Shown here: positions 54,121 through 64,000 of the stretch, piece by piece
How the letters are laid out: each line of letters opens with the position of its first letter
Numbering within the stretch: the first letter of the stretch is position 1
Assembly (NCBI GenBank): GCA_035048495.1
Contig: CM068543.1
Coordinates: 23,239,751 to 23,303,750 of the forward strand
Length of the DNA stretch: 64,000 bases
DNA from: Euptelea pleiosperma
Taxonomy: Eukaryota > Streptophyta > Magnoliopsida > Ranunculales > Eupteleaceae
Direction: 5' to 3'
The notes under the pieces: model-generated
Databases searched by the model: none
Seen by the model: only the letters and a program-made list of their open reading frames with translations
What the model was told of the DNA's origin: nothing
Translations under genes and position numbers: made by a program

Positions 54121-56418
54121 AAGACGGAAGGAGGAGGAAGTTCTAAACTGCGACCAGTGGACTCTACGCTTCTGTATAACCAAAAAGACCATATTACAGA
54201 AAAGATATTGTCAGGGATGGTAAATATTGGTAATCTTTTATTATTAATTCTTATTTTGGTGAACATTTATTGTTAATATTATCTACTTTTATTGTTAATA
54301 TATTGTAGGGAAGACCTCACATTCGATCCAATGACCATAGTAAAACGATAGGCCAGTGGAGGCTGAATCGACAACAAAAGGAGATGGTGAAGATTGCTGA
54401 ATTTGGTAATCTACGAAAGATAGGCCATCTTCAGATGGACTCCCATTTGTTGTCAGCATTGTTGGATCGTTGGCGCCCAGAAACGAACAGCTTCCACATG
54501 CGCCACTTCGAGATGACTATCACATTAGAGGATGTGGCGCTCATCCTCGAATTAAGTCCCATAGAAAAAGCGGTTGTTGGGCGCACAACCGAAAAAGCGC
54601 ACGAGTGGTTAGAATTGTATCTGGGACGTGCCCCGGCTGAAGAGGACAGTGTAAGGGGATCTTGTGTGAAGTTGACCTGGCTAAGAGACGAGTTCGCTAA
54701 GGTGCCAATTGGGCAGGTCCCCAAGAGATACAGTTTTGTACTTGAGCCTACATTCTATACCTAATAAGCGTGATAATATTTTCTGAGCCTGGTTCATATC
54801 TAGTGAATGTTATGTACTTGCCCTTAATCGCTGATTCAGTGGTATCTGGGGAGTATGCTTGGGGAGCAGTAGCCCTAGCATACTTGTACACGTCTCTCAC
54901 GAAAGGGGTGTTGGGGTCAAGAAAGAAGGCAATAAAGAATCTCGGAGGCTCAATGACATTCCTCATGGTTAGTAAATGATATTGAATTGTTAAATTTATG
55001 TCGTATATGATAATATGTCAGGTTGACTAACTAAGTATTTTGCAACGCATCTAGTGTTGGGCATTTGAGAGAATCTCTATTGGTCGACCCCTGCAAAAGA
55101 GGCAACGTCTGGTATTTCCATTGGCGTGCAAGTGGATGGAGAGAGCGAAATGACGACAACCACCACAACTATGTGCATCTGCGGGCGATGCTAGATGACA
55201 TGGATGATAGTAATGTAAGTCACACTCATAGTTGAATGCAATTTGTTATCTATTATACTTGGTTATTGTATTACAATTATCTTTGATGGTATCGAAAAGG
55301 TTGACTGGCGCCCTATGATGCATTGTCTCATGCCCCTATCATGCACGGGATTGGAGCAATTGCCGGCCGTGCACATACTTGGCTGATTCACTTTAATACA
55401 GTTGAGATACAATTGCCAGAAAGGTGCATGAAACAGTTTGGTCTTGAGCAGGGCATACCTCCCTTACCACCACGTTATGCTAGGATTTCTCGTCTCTCCC
55501 AAAATGTTGATTACATAAAGCAGATGGCGGAACATGTGCGTATGTGGATGGAATTTTGCAATAATTTGCATGTAGTGGAGGGAATTCTTGAAGTCCATCC
55601 TGGTGCCATCTCTCTTGAGTACGCAAGATGGTATTCAACAGTTAGTATCCCTAGAGTCTGTCCAATCTCTGTTTCTGAACTTATTTTATCACGAGAGGAT
55701 GTAAGTTATTTTGTTTGTTGTAATTTCTTTTTGGTTATTCAGTTCCAAATTAAAGTGGTCTTATATATTGCTAAAATGTAGGTATAGCTTGGCTCTCAAT
55801 TAACTGAATTAGTGCAACCTTATATTGCCGATGCTCTTCTCCTACCCACAAATACAGAACTCCGCTCGATAAATGAGCAATTGAGAAAAACGCTTCAAAT
55901 GATTGTGAGACATCTGTGCCTACAAGTGCATGTATATTATTCTTCAAGACATTGTGATATTTGTAACCTGGTTTACAACGACTATTATACCAAATTCGTA
56001 TAATGATGCTAGTAAGTTTTGACAAAAAAATAGCAAGAGGTCGATGCCGAAGTCGACGAAGTCGTAGTCGACCTATTGGGTAGCCAAATGGAGTTTCTCG
56101 AACTGTAGCAGGAGCACGTATATGTTGGGGTCATATCCCCCTTCAATCGAGTACGTTATTTTCTAGTACCTTCCTTATGGTGTTTTTATACTAGTAATTT
56201 TCTTGGTAATAAATGAAATCATGTGATTTTATGACTGAATAGGTGGAGAAGTGGAGGCTCTAGTGCCTCAAACTACAGAAGTTGGTGAGATCTCGCAGCA
56301 AACTGTGGGCCCCATATGTACCAATAGAAGCACTAGGAGGCGGCCAAACCACCCTGAAGAAGAAGCACCAAAGAAGAAAATAACTCTTCGAAAAGCCCCT
56401 CAACTCCCCCAAAGTTGA
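54121..56418 (+). pseudogene. Plant mobile domain (PMD, MAIN-like) gene, frameshifted
   Basis: Exons can be followed through GT-AG borders at about 54121-54219 (RPVDSTLLYNQKDHIT), 54309-54967, 55055-55214, 55300-55700, about 55781-55930, and a last exon ending TGA at 56416-56418 with a basic tail (TRRRPNHPEEEAPKKK). Diagnostic PMD phrases are DRWRPETNSFHMRHFEMT, TLEDVALILELSPIE, MYLPLIAD and HTWLIHFNTVEIQLPE. A shift plus a stop follows KVPIGQVPKRY, a shift falls in exon 3 (after PLACKWMER), and one base is missing in DWRPY at the start of exon 4, so it is a pseudogene. PMD proteins occur both as host genes (MAIN, MAIL1) and inside Mutator- and gypsy-type transposons; the neighbours here favour the transposon version. 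No start codon is seen in the first exon. Confidence 0.87.
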
Positions 56419-56639
56419 AGTGATCGAATACAATATCATAGAAATACAAAGCGTCTAAGAAGTTCAGAAGATGCACCCATAAATTTAGAGTGATGAAAAG
56501 TAGTTAAAAAATCTTATATTTTGCTACGGAGTTGTGGTTAAAAAACCTAGTGGCATGGGTTACTTCTTTAACATTGACGTATTACTGTTTGAACTTGAAT
56601 TTGTTTGCATTATAAGGTTGACGTATCCTATAAGTACAA

Positions 56640-57000
56640 TTAGTGCTCAACCAGTCAGTTAAAATGGTACTGGTTCTTTCTGTTTGGTGAAAATTGTGCT
56701 GACTCAACCAGTTTGGTGAAAATGGTACTGCTTCAACCAGTTTAGTGAAACTGGTTCTTCCTGTTTTGTGAAAATGGTGCTGACTCAACCAGTTTGGTGA
56801 AAATGGTACCGGTTCAACCAGTTTAGTGAAACGGATTCTTCCTGTTTTGTGAAAATGGTGTTGGCTCAACCAGTTTGGTGAAAATGGTACTGGTTCAACC
56901 AGTTTAGTGAAACGGGTTCTTCCTGTTTCGTGAAAATGGTGCTGGCTCAACCAGTTTGGTGAAAATGGTACTAGTTCAACTAGTTTAGTGAAAATGTTTA
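56640..57000. repeat. Minisatellite of about 85-bp units
   Basis: About four units of GTGAAAATGGTRCTGRYTCA, AACCAGTTTRGTGAAA and GGTTCTTCCTGTTTTGTG type run in tandem. The unit is built from the same ACTGGTTCAACCAGTTTAGT phrase as the inverted flanks at 53600 and 58980. The minus-strand frame at 56582-56950 only translates this repeat. Confidence 0.82.
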
Positions 57001-57347
57001 CCTCCCTGCCATAGTGAATTGGTTGGTATTCATTATGGTTAGGAGATCATCCTCAAAATATCAGAATGAGGTGATTATATTCATTGGTTGGTATGTATTC
57101 ATCAAAGTGAATTAGTTGGAATGCATTACCATTCACTTGAAATCCATATTGCCTAAGATTTGAAATATCAGAATGAGGTGACAATACATGCCCTATTTGA
57201 TGTCATATCTCCAAAACAATATTTACAATGTTCACAAAAATATCAAACTTAACTAATTTGGCATAAAGTATCATGTAGACACAACAACTTAATTTAAGTA
57301 TCAGAGAGTCTGAGCCACATGTGCAATAGACAACACATCAGATAGCA
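57001..57347. other. Spacer between the convergent PMD and transposase genes
   Basis: A short direct repeat (ATATCAGAATGAGGTGA near 57059 and 57166, each near ATTGGTTGGTAT or TTAGTTGGAAT). No gene. Confidence 0.4.
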
Positions 57348-58929
57348 TTACTCGTCGCGTAGGTGCATGCTTGCCAAATCGATAAGTAAGTCGCGATATC
57401 TATCAGCAGATTGCCGTGCTACGTCCAACTTAGCCATAAGTGTACTAGCTACAACATCTTTGATCCTTGATTCATCAATTGTTATATGAACTTCAACCTT
57501 ATCGGTGCTAGTCTCTCAAATGTCAAGTATAGTCAAGTATAATTGGAACAATTTCAAGTTTATCGGTTTGTCCATCTGAGTGGTTATCATCGACCCAACA
57601 GAAGAAGCCACAGCCCCATGTCGATATCTGTAGAGTATAGCATGTCAATATTGTGTATGTATAAGAAAATAGTCAACTTTATTTACATGAGAAGTTAGGG
57701 ATAACTTGTTTAACAATCAATTTTCGACAGACACAATACTTTCTTTCAGCGTTCTGTCCTTGCTTAACAAACCAAATTTTGCACTGGCCTTCACCACACG
57801 GACATGGCATGTATTCATCAACCCAGAGAAAGAATTTGCTTGTTTGTCTAATTGGACAGTCTTCCGTCTCAGTCATGAGTGCTACACTTCCAGGGTTGGA
57901 CTCCATTATCCTTTGACAAAACCATGGGAGCCGCTTGTATGAATCTATCGCCGCCCCATGTATTTCTTCTTTCGCTGCCTCTTTAGCTCGCCAAGCTTGC
58001 TTGCAAGACACAGGAAAGTCATATCCTCGAAAAAAGTTACGAACTATCTCTCTAAGCTTGTATCTAGGGGTGTCTCAGACTTTCTCTTCAACTACGCTTG
58101 CTATCAATTTTTTTGAAGTTCGCAACTTTGCCTTCACAGTATCCTCCACTGTGTGAGAGTGGATGTTGTCATACTTATAAATCATGAACTCATCTGTCCC
58201 ACGTATAGAACTAGCAAATATCTTTCAATTATATTCATCCACACTATACTTCACCTTCACTCGTTCTTTATTATTCTTGATGAAGATATATGCGAAGCGA
58301 TGTGCCAATGAATACTTATTCACCTCTAATCTCAATTGAGCGATATTAGGAAAGATTTGTCCCACTCCTGTAATGTTATCCTCCCATAAGTTACTCATGA
58401 GTTGTTCACTTCTACTCATACGTTATTCACTTCCACTGGCTGATAACTGACCAGAAATTTGTTAGGGTCTTGATATGGCTGCGCTTGCACTACACATACA
58501 TGAAAGGACATATGGTAACTATGATTGCAAACCACTTAATAATTAATAATTTCACTAATCGTAAATGATGGTACTAGTTATTTACCTTGTACACTGTTGG
58601 ACAACCTTCAGATTCTCATCGTCTTGGAGTGCATACACATCCGCCGTTGAGTCGTTGAATTTAATCAAATTCTCCAAGTCCATATCATCAGAACAAGTAA
58701 TCGGAATAATATTGTGATACTTAGTACTATACTTAAGGACTGTCCGAGGTGGGTCAATGTTCAATTTCTTGCACACAGTTGTATAAAAAACCTGAAACGT
58801 CATTCCCTCAACGACACAAATACCCTCACTTGTACCACCCATATAATTTATCGAACTATCGGGCATTTGAGAACGAAACCCCCCAGTGTGACAAAAACAT
58901 AATATTTCTTTTTGATTTATTGATGACAT
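57348..58929 (-). pseudogene. MuDR-type transposase N-part fused to GRF zinc fingers, broken
   Basis: A start at 58929 (MSSINQKEILCF) opens a PB1-like domain (LNIDPPRTVLKYS, DDMDLENLIKF) typical of the N-terminus of Mutator-like transposases; the exon ends at AG|GTAAAT near 58585. The next exon (from about 58490) holds the MuDR DNA-binding part (GQIFPNIAQLRLEVNKYSLA, ASSIRGTDEFMIYKYDN, KLREIVRNFF) and the start of the transposase domain (WRAKEAAKEEIHG, RIMESNPGSVALM), with stop codons near 58224 and 58075. At about 57870 it jumps into GRF-type zinc finger sequence: SKFFLWVDE, then MPCPCGEGQCKIW and KYCVCR, continued after an intron by WGCGFFCWVDD. The DDE catalytic core and SWIM finger are missing, so it cannot transpose. 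Confidence 0.8.
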
Positions 58930-58974
58930 TCTTGCACTGCAAACAAATTAATATTAGTCATCTTTTTTTTAAAA

Positions 58975-59520
58975 CAGTTGGGTGAAAATGGTATTGGTTC
59001 GACCAGTTTAGTGAACGTGGTTCTATTGTAACCAATTCAACCACTAGTAAATTAGTGAACATGGTACTGATAAAACCAATTATACCTACAATGATACATG
59101 TTCAACTAATTTTAGTTAAAATAGTACATGTGAAACTAATTTACTGAAACCATTTTTTGTGAAAATGGTACTAGTTCAACCAACTTTTCCTAAAATGGTA
59201 CTGGTAAAACCAATTTAGTGAAAATAGTAGTACTGTAACCATTTCAACCACTTGTAATAAAGTTACTTTAAAATTTGCTGAAAATGGTTCTGATACAACC
59301 AATTTTAGTTACAATGGTACTGGTTCAATCAGATGAGTGCAAATGGTACTTATGTAACCATTTCAACCATTCGTAAAACTAATTTTTGAAAATGGAACTG
59401 TTTCAACCTATTTTGCTAGAATTGGTCGTTCAACCAAGTACTGATTCAACCAGTTTGGTGACAATAGTACTGGTTCAACCAATTTTGGTCAACATGGCAC
59501 TGCTTCATACATATGTTCGT
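58975..59520 (+). repeat. Right inverted flank of the PMD/MULE composite
   Basis: It begins GTGAAAATGGTATTGGTTCG, ACCAGTTTAGTGAACG, then GTAACCAATTCAACCACTAG and ACCAATTATACCTACAATGA, the inverse partner of 53400-53720. Beyond 59110 further degenerate units of the ATGGTACTGGTTCAACC type continue to about 59500. Confidence 0.7.
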
Positions 59521-60539
59521 GAATAACATTGAAGTAAGAAAACTCACATAGAAGGCTATGACCGTCTCGTACATCAACAACTATAAACCGAGAAGTCAAC
59601 AAAACTTGAGAGATGATTCTTGCTTAACAAAAATGAAAGTGATAACCATCTTCTTCAGCTTCTTCTTTGTTTCATCTTCACCTTCTTCACCTTCTTATTT
59701 CTTAACTAACCCTTGAAACTAGCGTCGTCTTCTTTATTCACCTTCAATGGCACATAGATAAGTTGCAAAGAACTGTAAGGGGTGTTATAAAATAGATGAC
59801 TGGAAGGAAATATTTTAAACTTGTATTACCTTCATATTTCTTCACCATGAATGTCGTATAAAAGAGTTGCAAAGAGCTATACATGAAGAAAATAGAGGGA
59901 AAGAGCTGTGAAGCAAGAAAATGGAGGAACAAAGCTGTGGAAGAGCAAGAAAATGGAGGGAAGGAGCTAGACAAAACTGACGTTCGGTACTGTGTCATCA
60001 GTCAAACCTCAAATCAACTAAATCCTATCAATTCAAATTGATATTAGCTGGAGGGTAGTATGGGCATTTCAAAAGAAAGGCCTTAATAGGTAGAGAATTA
60101 AACCAAAGTGTCCATAGTTTTGTACAGGGGACTGAATGGTACTTATTTTTGTAAACATGGACTTAAAAGTAATTTTCCCATGTTTTTATTGCATTGTACA
60201 TTAAAATGAGCCTCAATTTGACATCTTATGAGGGATGAAGCAATCTTTCTATTAGAGTCATCTCCAAAATGATGTCAAGTAGAAGGTCATAAGGGTTCAG
60301 TTGTTCGTCGATTCAAGTCGTGCGTGAGTTGGGTTTAGAAAGTCGTGAGACAGTTCGATTCTTATTTATGTATGGTGTACAAACCCATTACTTCTTCATA
60401 TATATGGGGTTGCTAGAGGTATAGCCGGAGGACTAGTTCTGAAGCTTTCGGTGGCACTAATTGCTCACAAAATACATGTAACATGTATACACGCACCCCG
60501 TCGGGAGAAGATTCAGGTTAGGTGAAAGAATATGTTTGA
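59521..60539. other. Right outer part of the PMD/MULE region and flank
   Basis: No gene. A short duplication (AAAATGGAGGAACAAAGCTGTG against AAAATGGAGGGAAGGAGCT near 59915-59970). The element probably ends before about 60180, but the terminus is not resolved. Confidence 0.4.
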
Positions 60540-62480
60540 ATGGTGTGTTTCTAGTCAGTAATGGAAGCAATCATCCCTATATATCATCCTAAAATAAAAT
60601 CACATGAGGTTGCCCATTCAGAAGGACTCAATTCTATGTCCAAACATCACATGCCAGCCGAAGTTGGTCTTCATAAAAAAGAGCCAAATAAAGCCCAAAA
60701 TAAATGATCTTCTTTGAAAGGATAGACATGCCACTAGCTAGATGATGATCTAAGAAGGATCTACATATGTATAGACATCATTTAGGAAAAATTACATGAC
60801 ATCAATGTTCGTGTGATGGGACATTCAGACTAAAATTGATGTAACTTTGTTATACGAACTCCGATTGAGAAGATTCTTGAACCGTTGGAAAGAGATCATT
60901 TGCCTCAAAATCACGGTTAACAACATAGATTATATATACAATACAATAATCACCCTAATTAATTAGTGGTTTCTAAGTATTGGATTTGAGTCATTTTCTT
61001 GGGTTGATTTTAACCGTAGGGATTTGAGCATTATTGCCATTATTTCGGTACAAGGATCCAAAGGTTTTAAATTACTGATCAGACTCAGTTTTGCTACGTA
61101 GGCTCATATAGGGATTGGCCAAACATACCAACGGTCAAAGTCCTTTAGCAGTGTGCCACGTGGCTCCTATTATGAGCGGTCATATAATTTTACTCCTTTT
61201 TGGAGTGCCGAAGAACAATTTTTGTCACTCGATCACCATTGTCATTTGGGCCCATTGGCCGCATGGATGTTTAGCCCACCCCTTGGTAGATATTCATACC
61301 AAAAATCAGCATGTTTGATGATTTTTAGCCGTTGGATTTAGTACACAAGCATAATGGTTGAATCCATGGTTAGAATCAAACCTTAAAAGGTACTAAAATC
61401 TGATGGCTAGACATTACCAATCAAGGTGATTTTTGGTGCATATCCATGAAGGGGTGGACGAAACATTCACGCGGTCAGTGGGCCTAGATTGCAGCATGGA
61501 GTACGCTAAAAAGTTTCAAGTATACCTTGTTACATCTTTTTTCAATGTAAAATGAGAAAAATAGAGGCGAAAAGCATTAGTAGTGAATGAAGTAGCAAAA
61601 AAGTACACATTTAGCCGTAGTAAAGATAATCGCGGCTAAAACTAACAATTAGTTATGAATCATAAAGTTGCCATTAAAACTTCTACTTTTTAGCGACGCC
61701 AAAATTTCGTGCCATACAATTAGCACTAAACATGGTTATGTAACACCTTTAGTGGCGGCATTAGATTTTCGCATCTAAAAATAAGTTATTAGTGGCAATA
61801 TATAGATCGCGGCTAAAAATGTCACCGCTAAAAATAAGATTTCTTGTAGTGTACTTATAGAATCTTTGATCAAGAATATTCTTAAATCTATGGAGATTTT
61901 ATAGATAATCTAAAGAGAGAGTTTTGATGTACTTTTAATTCTGAATTAATCCAAATATGAAAGAAATTATACTTTCTACTTTTGGACTTACTATATAAAA
62001 ATAATTACTATTTAGAGTAAGTGTCACCTTAATAGAACTATCTAGGAAACCCTAATATTATATAAGGAGTTGTTAGAATATTGTATTGACGATCAAATTA
62101 ACACGAGAAAGAAGATTACTATTTTTTATTGTTCTTAATTATTTCTCAATTAGTATTTAGCATCCGAGTAGGGCGATTAGAGGGAGCGGTTCTTCTTCTC
62201 CTAATTGGATTACTAGTAGGTCAAGTTCATACTGAAATGTAGTAGTTGGGGATTGATTCCACCTGGTTGGATATCAATTAATCTTAGAAAGAACTTTTAC
62301 CGTAGTCAAGATGCCGAGCATATCATCAACCCGAAAAAGAGACTTTCTATTAATGTTTTTGATGGCGCAATAGTCCACATATATACATCCGCAATGATCT
62401 ATATATCGTTCTTTGGGGTTAATAAAGCGGGCTGGAATCATACTAATGAGGAAAGAGAGAGCAAGCAACAATGGTGAGGC
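60540..62480. repeat. Start of RING-H2 duplication unit 5, with two MITEs
   Basis: The sequence matches units 2 and 3 in order (AAAGAGCCAAATAAAGCCC near 60669, GATAGACATGCCACTAG near 60721, CATCCGAGTAGGGCGATTAG near 62161, CGTTCTTTGGGGTTAATAAA near 62408, AGAGAGCAAGCAACAATGG). 60960-61195 is a GAGTAAAACTT-family part with GCCACGTGGC near 61155. 61225-61485 is a GGCCCATTGGCC-type MITE. 61620-61860 has inverted phrases (TTTAGCCGTAGTAAAGAT; AGTGGCAATATATAGATCG). Confidence 0.55.
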
Positions 62481-64000
62481 TAGATGCTTTACGCTATTTT
62501 AGATACAACAAGATAGCTCAGGAGGAGTAGTTGTCACAACTGATGCGCGTATTGCTTTAGGATTCCGACAGCCCATTTTTATCTCAGTATTCTTCTAGTG
62601 GTATGTTTCGGTCCTCTGCCCATTAAGGTTGCATTTGGGTAAGCTCAAAATAAGCTAAAAGTCAACTTATAGCTTATGAGAAAAGTAATTTTTATGAGTT
62701 TTAAGCCAATTTTTCGGGTTAAGTAGAAGCCATTGAAACTTAAGTGAAATTCTTTAAATACCTAAAATGCCCTTCTATTCATTCAATACAAATTCTAAAC
62801 CACGAAACCTTTAATAAATTTTTTTAAATTATATATATAGGAATATCCTTTTCTTCATTTTATAACTTTTTAAATAATCAATTCATCCTTTCTTACCCGA
62901 ATTCAATGCTTTCACCCATAGCTATAAGCTCGTGTTAAGTTCACCCAAACATAGCCTTAGAAGAAGTAAGCCGCCACACCAAAATTCAATCTTTTCATCT
63001 TCAGGAAAGGTTAAGGGGCCAGTTTATTAGTGGAGCGATTAAGGGGCGCATGCAGATCATCGAGTTTTTCCTTCATTGTCCTTCTTAGATATAGAAGACA
63101 ACCCTAAATATAGAGGTTTTTTACTTTTGAAAATGCCTCGTCTTCCTCGAAGAAGTGGCCAATGCCATCAAAGGCGTATTGGCTAATTCCCAATTCATTC
63201 ATAAATAAGAAGTCAAGGGTGTGAAGCGAGTGCTTCTGTAGTTGGTGGGTTATTTCCCAAGGGCAAGGGCATTTGACTACCCTCCCAAGAAACAATCATC
63301 GGCTTTAATATATGCCACTACGCATTTGATTAGGACATTTCACAATGATTTGAACACTTTGCCGCGTCTCCTCGACACAGATACAATGATGATCATAACA
63401 CATGAATCATTTCTACCAGGTCTTTTTAGCGGCCAATTTTGCTTCCTAGACAGAAAGATTTTGATCTCCGATTCGAGTGACTTCTTCGTATGGTTTGTCA
63501 TTTCTTGAGAATTGCTTTTTGCAGCTACCCCTCCCAAAAATGTCACATGACACATTCTTTCTGGTCTACTGACCCACCCATGGTTGTTCAAGAAGCCCAA
63601 AATGAAAAGTAAAAGGAAATGCTCATACAATTATTGAAAATCACCAATTTTGTTGATTTTGAGGAGGGACAGGAGCAAACTAATTACCTATTTCTAGCCC
63701 ATGGTACTAGGCATTTTCTACGGTTAGAAATTTGGGTTAGGTCCCACCCAAGCCCAACTATACTATCCCCGCCGAGGGGGGCTCATTCGTATCCGTTGGT
63801 CATGATTTCTGAACTTCTGCTACATTTCTTGTCTAACACTAAAACAACCTAACTTTGGGCTGGGCATATAGTGGATTTTTGCTACCTTGGGTTGGCAAGT
63901 TGGAACTTGACCCAAGGTTGGGTGAGGTTCTGGTTGAGGCCGACTTAACCTGAACATGACTTATATTATGCATGATTTAATGGGTCGGGCTCCAATTACC
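62481..64000. repeat. Duplication unit 5, continuing past the window
   Basis: 63170-63640 matches 24760-25800 and 43060-43650 (GAATTCATTCATAAATAAGAAG, CCAGGTCTTTTTAGCGGCCA, AAAATGTCACATGACACATTC). In the other units this sequence is followed, 1 to 4 kb to the right, by a RING-H2 gene. 63725-63960 contains the CCCAACC/GGGTTGG patch also found at 25930 and 43740. No coding region is visible before the window ends. Confidence 0.55.

Noticed and set aside
56582..56950. Minus-strand 122-codon frame with repeated FTKLVEPVPFSPNWLSQHHF
   Set aside because: It is only the translation of the minisatellite; the repeat length happens to keep the frame open.

Overview
This is plant nuclear DNA. It has GT-AG introns, a Ty1-copia retrotransposon, Helitron ends, hAT- and Mutator-type elements, a plant mobile domain (PMD) gene relic and RING-H2 genes, and it is AT-rich between genes. 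A transposon-rich angiosperm with long introns fits; a magnoliid-type genome is possible, but the sequence does not fix the species. There are no operons, CRISPR arrays or bacterial features.

Layout. (1) 1-19.2 kb: the 3' part of one plus-strand gene, three exons at 4444-5139, 18204-18383 and 18981-19157. It encodes a long acidic linker, a RING finger and a C-terminal PHD-like zinc module. I take it for a BRCT/RING-type nuclear protein whose start lies left of the window. The RING finger is interrupted by an intron of about 13 kb. That intron holds a 5.5-kb copia element (6163-11680), a hAT element (12079-12791), a 2-kb inverted-repeat element (12892-14933) and an organelle-like insert bounded by 48-bp direct repeats. 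Upstream, a putative Helitron carries an exon relic of an SnRK2-type kinase. (2) 20-24.2 kb: a decayed gypsy-type LTR split by a 2.4-kb Helitron, which itself carries a MULE-type MITE with a 9-bp target duplication. (3) 24.2-52.5 kb: four dispersed tandem copies, all on the minus strand, of a small membrane-anchored RING-H2 gene (26880-27413, 36654-37088, 46808-47254, 50146-50592). Each sits in a decayed copy of a larger duplicated unit full of MITEs. A fifth unit begins near 60.5 kb and runs off the right edge. A head-to-tail array of about six short Helitron-like units lies at 37.9-39.4 kb. (4) 52.7-60.1 kb: a Mutator-like composite region with a broken PMD gene (plus strand), a truncated MuDR-type transposase fused to GRF zinc fingers (minus strand), a minisatellite, inverted flanks and two perfect hairpins.

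The apparently functional content is small: the four RING-H2 genes, which are probable membrane-anchored E3 ubiquitin ligases, and the three terminal exons of the RING/PHD gene. Most of the rest is mobile DNA at different stages of decay. Several insertions can be ordered from exact target-site duplications and from paralogous empty sites.
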